Below are positions 6,295 to 7,345 of a stretch of DNA of 7,345 nt, piece after piece. A model generated the notes under the pieces. That model was not told where the DNA came from. It ran no database searches and worked only from the letters and a program-made list of their open reading frames with translations. This stretch comes from Candidatus Eisenbergiella stercorigallinarum (lineage in GTDB: Bacteria; Bacillota; Clostridia; Lachnospirales; Lachnospiraceae). The number at the start of each line of letters is the position of its first letter. Position 1 is the first letter of the stretch. The stretch is from positions 1 through 7,345 of the forward strand of contig DWUW01000270.1 in NCBI GenBank assembly GCA_019120525.1. Direction: 5' to 3'. Made by a program: the position numbers and the translations under genes.

Positions 6295-7345
6295 ATGGAA
6301 AACATGAGCGAACCGAATCAAAAATACCAGATTGACACAGCGGAAAACCGGAAATTCCTGGAGGAGATGAGAGACGATCTGCTCCGTTTCGGGCACAGCT
6401 TCCCTTCACCGGGAGGAAGTTCTTACTACCTGGGCGACGATGGCACGCCCTGGAAAGACCGGGACAGGGAGACCTGGATCACCAGCCGTATGGTGCATTC
6501 GTACTGCCTTGGGAGCTTTCTGGGACACGAAGGAAGCGAGGCTCTTGTGGACACGGGCTTAAAGGGCCTAAAGGGCGAGCTGCATGATGATGAGAACGGC
6601 GGCTGGTATGCCGGCCTTAGGGAGGATGGCAGCATTCTGCCGAATAAACAGTGCTATGCTCATGCGTTTGTGATCCTGGCCGCTTCCTCGGCGGTTCTGG
6701 CGGGACGGCCGGGCGCGGGAGAGCTTCTGGAAGACGCGCTGAAGGCATATGACCTTCATTTCTGGAATGAGGAGGAAGGGCTTTCCTGCGATACCTGGAA
6801 TACGGAATTTACCGTGCTGGACGATTACAGAGGCCTGAACGCCAACATGCATACGGTGGAAGCCTTCCTGGCGGCGGCGGACGTGACCGGCGATGAGAAA
6901 TACCGGGTACGGGCGGGACGCATCATCGACCATGTGAAGGGCTGGGCCGGAGCTAATGGCTGGCGGATCCCCGAGCATTTCACCAGAGACTGGACGCCCG
7001 ATCTGGAATGCAATCAGGATAAGCCTGACGACCGTTTCAAGCCTTACGGGGCCACGCCCGGCCATGGCATCGAGTGGGCGAGGCTGATTGCCCAGTGGGC
7101 CCTTTCCACTTACCGTAATGACCGGGAAAAGGCGGCGGAATATATCGGCGTCTGCGAGAATCTGTATAACAGGGCGATCGCGGACGGCTGGAATGCGGAC
7201 GGCGCTCCCGGCATCGTCTATACCACCGACTGGAACGGAAAGCCCGTTGTCCACGACCGGATGCACTGGACCCTTGCCGAGGCCATCAATACCTCTTCCG
7301 TACTCTGGCATGCGACCGGAAAACAGAAGTACGCGGACGACTATG
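6295..7345 (+). CDS. AGE-family sugar epimerase/isomerase (3' end beyond the window)
   Basis: The frame stays open for 350 codons to the edge. The protein is an (alpha/alpha)6-barrel of the N-acylglucosamine 2-epimerase superfamily, nearest in motifs to the YihS/mannose-isomerase type of aldose-ketose isomerases. Key stretches are WITSRMVHSY (61-70, with R65 and H68), NGGWYAGL (101-108), KQCYAHAF (118-125), NANMHTVEAFL (182-192, H186) and GHGIEWARL (256-264, H257 and E260), which match the substrate-binding Arg and first catalytic His of the family. The second catalytic His is normally near the C-terminus and would lie past the window; members are usually about 390-420 residues, so roughly 85 percent is present. 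GGAGG at 6285-6289 sits five bases before ATG 6295; an in-frame ATG at 6304 is possible, while one at 6244 has a poorer site. It is cytoplasmic. The sugar could be glucose/mannose, sulfoquinovose or another; no partner gene here settles it. Confidence 0.85.
   Translation, partial: MENMSEPNQKYQIDTAENRKFLEEMRDDLLRFGHSFPSPGGSSYYLGDDGTPWKDRDRETWITSRMVHSYCLGSFLGHEGSEALVDTGLKGLKGELHDDENGGWYAGLREDGSILPNKQCYAHAFVILAASSAVLAGRPGAGELLEDALKAYDLHFWNEEEGLSCDTWNTEFTVLDDYRGLNANMHTVEAFLAAADVTGDEKYRVRAGRIIDHVKGWAGANGWRIPEHFTRDWTPDLECNQDKPDDRFKPYGATPGHGIEWARLIAQWALSTYRNDREKAAEYIGVCENLYNRAIADGWNADGAPGIVYTTDWNGKPVVHDRMHWTLAEAINTSSVLWHATGKQKYADDY

Noticed and set aside
6568..7311. Minus-strand open frame of 247 codons
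   Set aside because: It is a shadow of the AGE-family gene, whose + frame carries conserved motifs throughout.

Overview
The window looks like a chromosomal segment from an anaerobic Firmicute of the Clostridia, Lachnospiraceae-like. The evidence is strong AAGGAGG-type ribosome binding sites, tightly spaced genes all on the + strand, G+C-rich metabolic genes, and a carbohydrate-focused gene set (GH36 alpha-galactosidase-type hydrolase, AGE-family sugar isomerase). No species can be named from this alone.

Layout. Positions 1-103 are a leader with a candidate extended -10 promoter and a small dyad. A class I SAM-dependent methyltransferase (104-862) overlaps a UgpQ-type glycerophosphodiester phosphodiesterase (859-1581) by an ATGA junction, so these form a two-gene operon. 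Next comes a block that is visibly more A+T-rich (about 1590-3456). It has its own well-spaced promoter (TTGAAA-17-TATTAT), an intact AAA/ABC-type ATPase of the RloA/AbiLi-like kind (1682-2953), and an overlapping RloB-family partner (2925-3456). The partner is broken by two single-base frameshifts and appears to lack the middle of its conserved domain. A GH36 glycoside hydrolase (3482-5656) begins only 25 bases after the broken gene and ends in a perfect 12-bp intrinsic terminator. A small PrcB-like secreted or lipoprotein gene (5729-6178) and an AGE-family epimerase/isomerase (6295 to the window edge, incomplete) follow, the latter behind a good candidate promoter.

Reading. The most notable item is the decayed two-gene defence-type cassette set between housekeeping and sugar-utilisation genes. 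The ATPase has all its motifs and its promoter, while the putative TOPRIM-like effector is inactivated three ways. The flanking genes serve phospholipid-headgroup turnover (GDPD), alpha-galactoside breakdown (GH36) and sugar interconversion (AGE). I see no RNA genes, CRISPR array, insertion sequence, integrase or attachment site, and no gene on the minus strand that I would defend. I did not find a clearly undescribed system; the cassette is a recognisable family in an unusual state.
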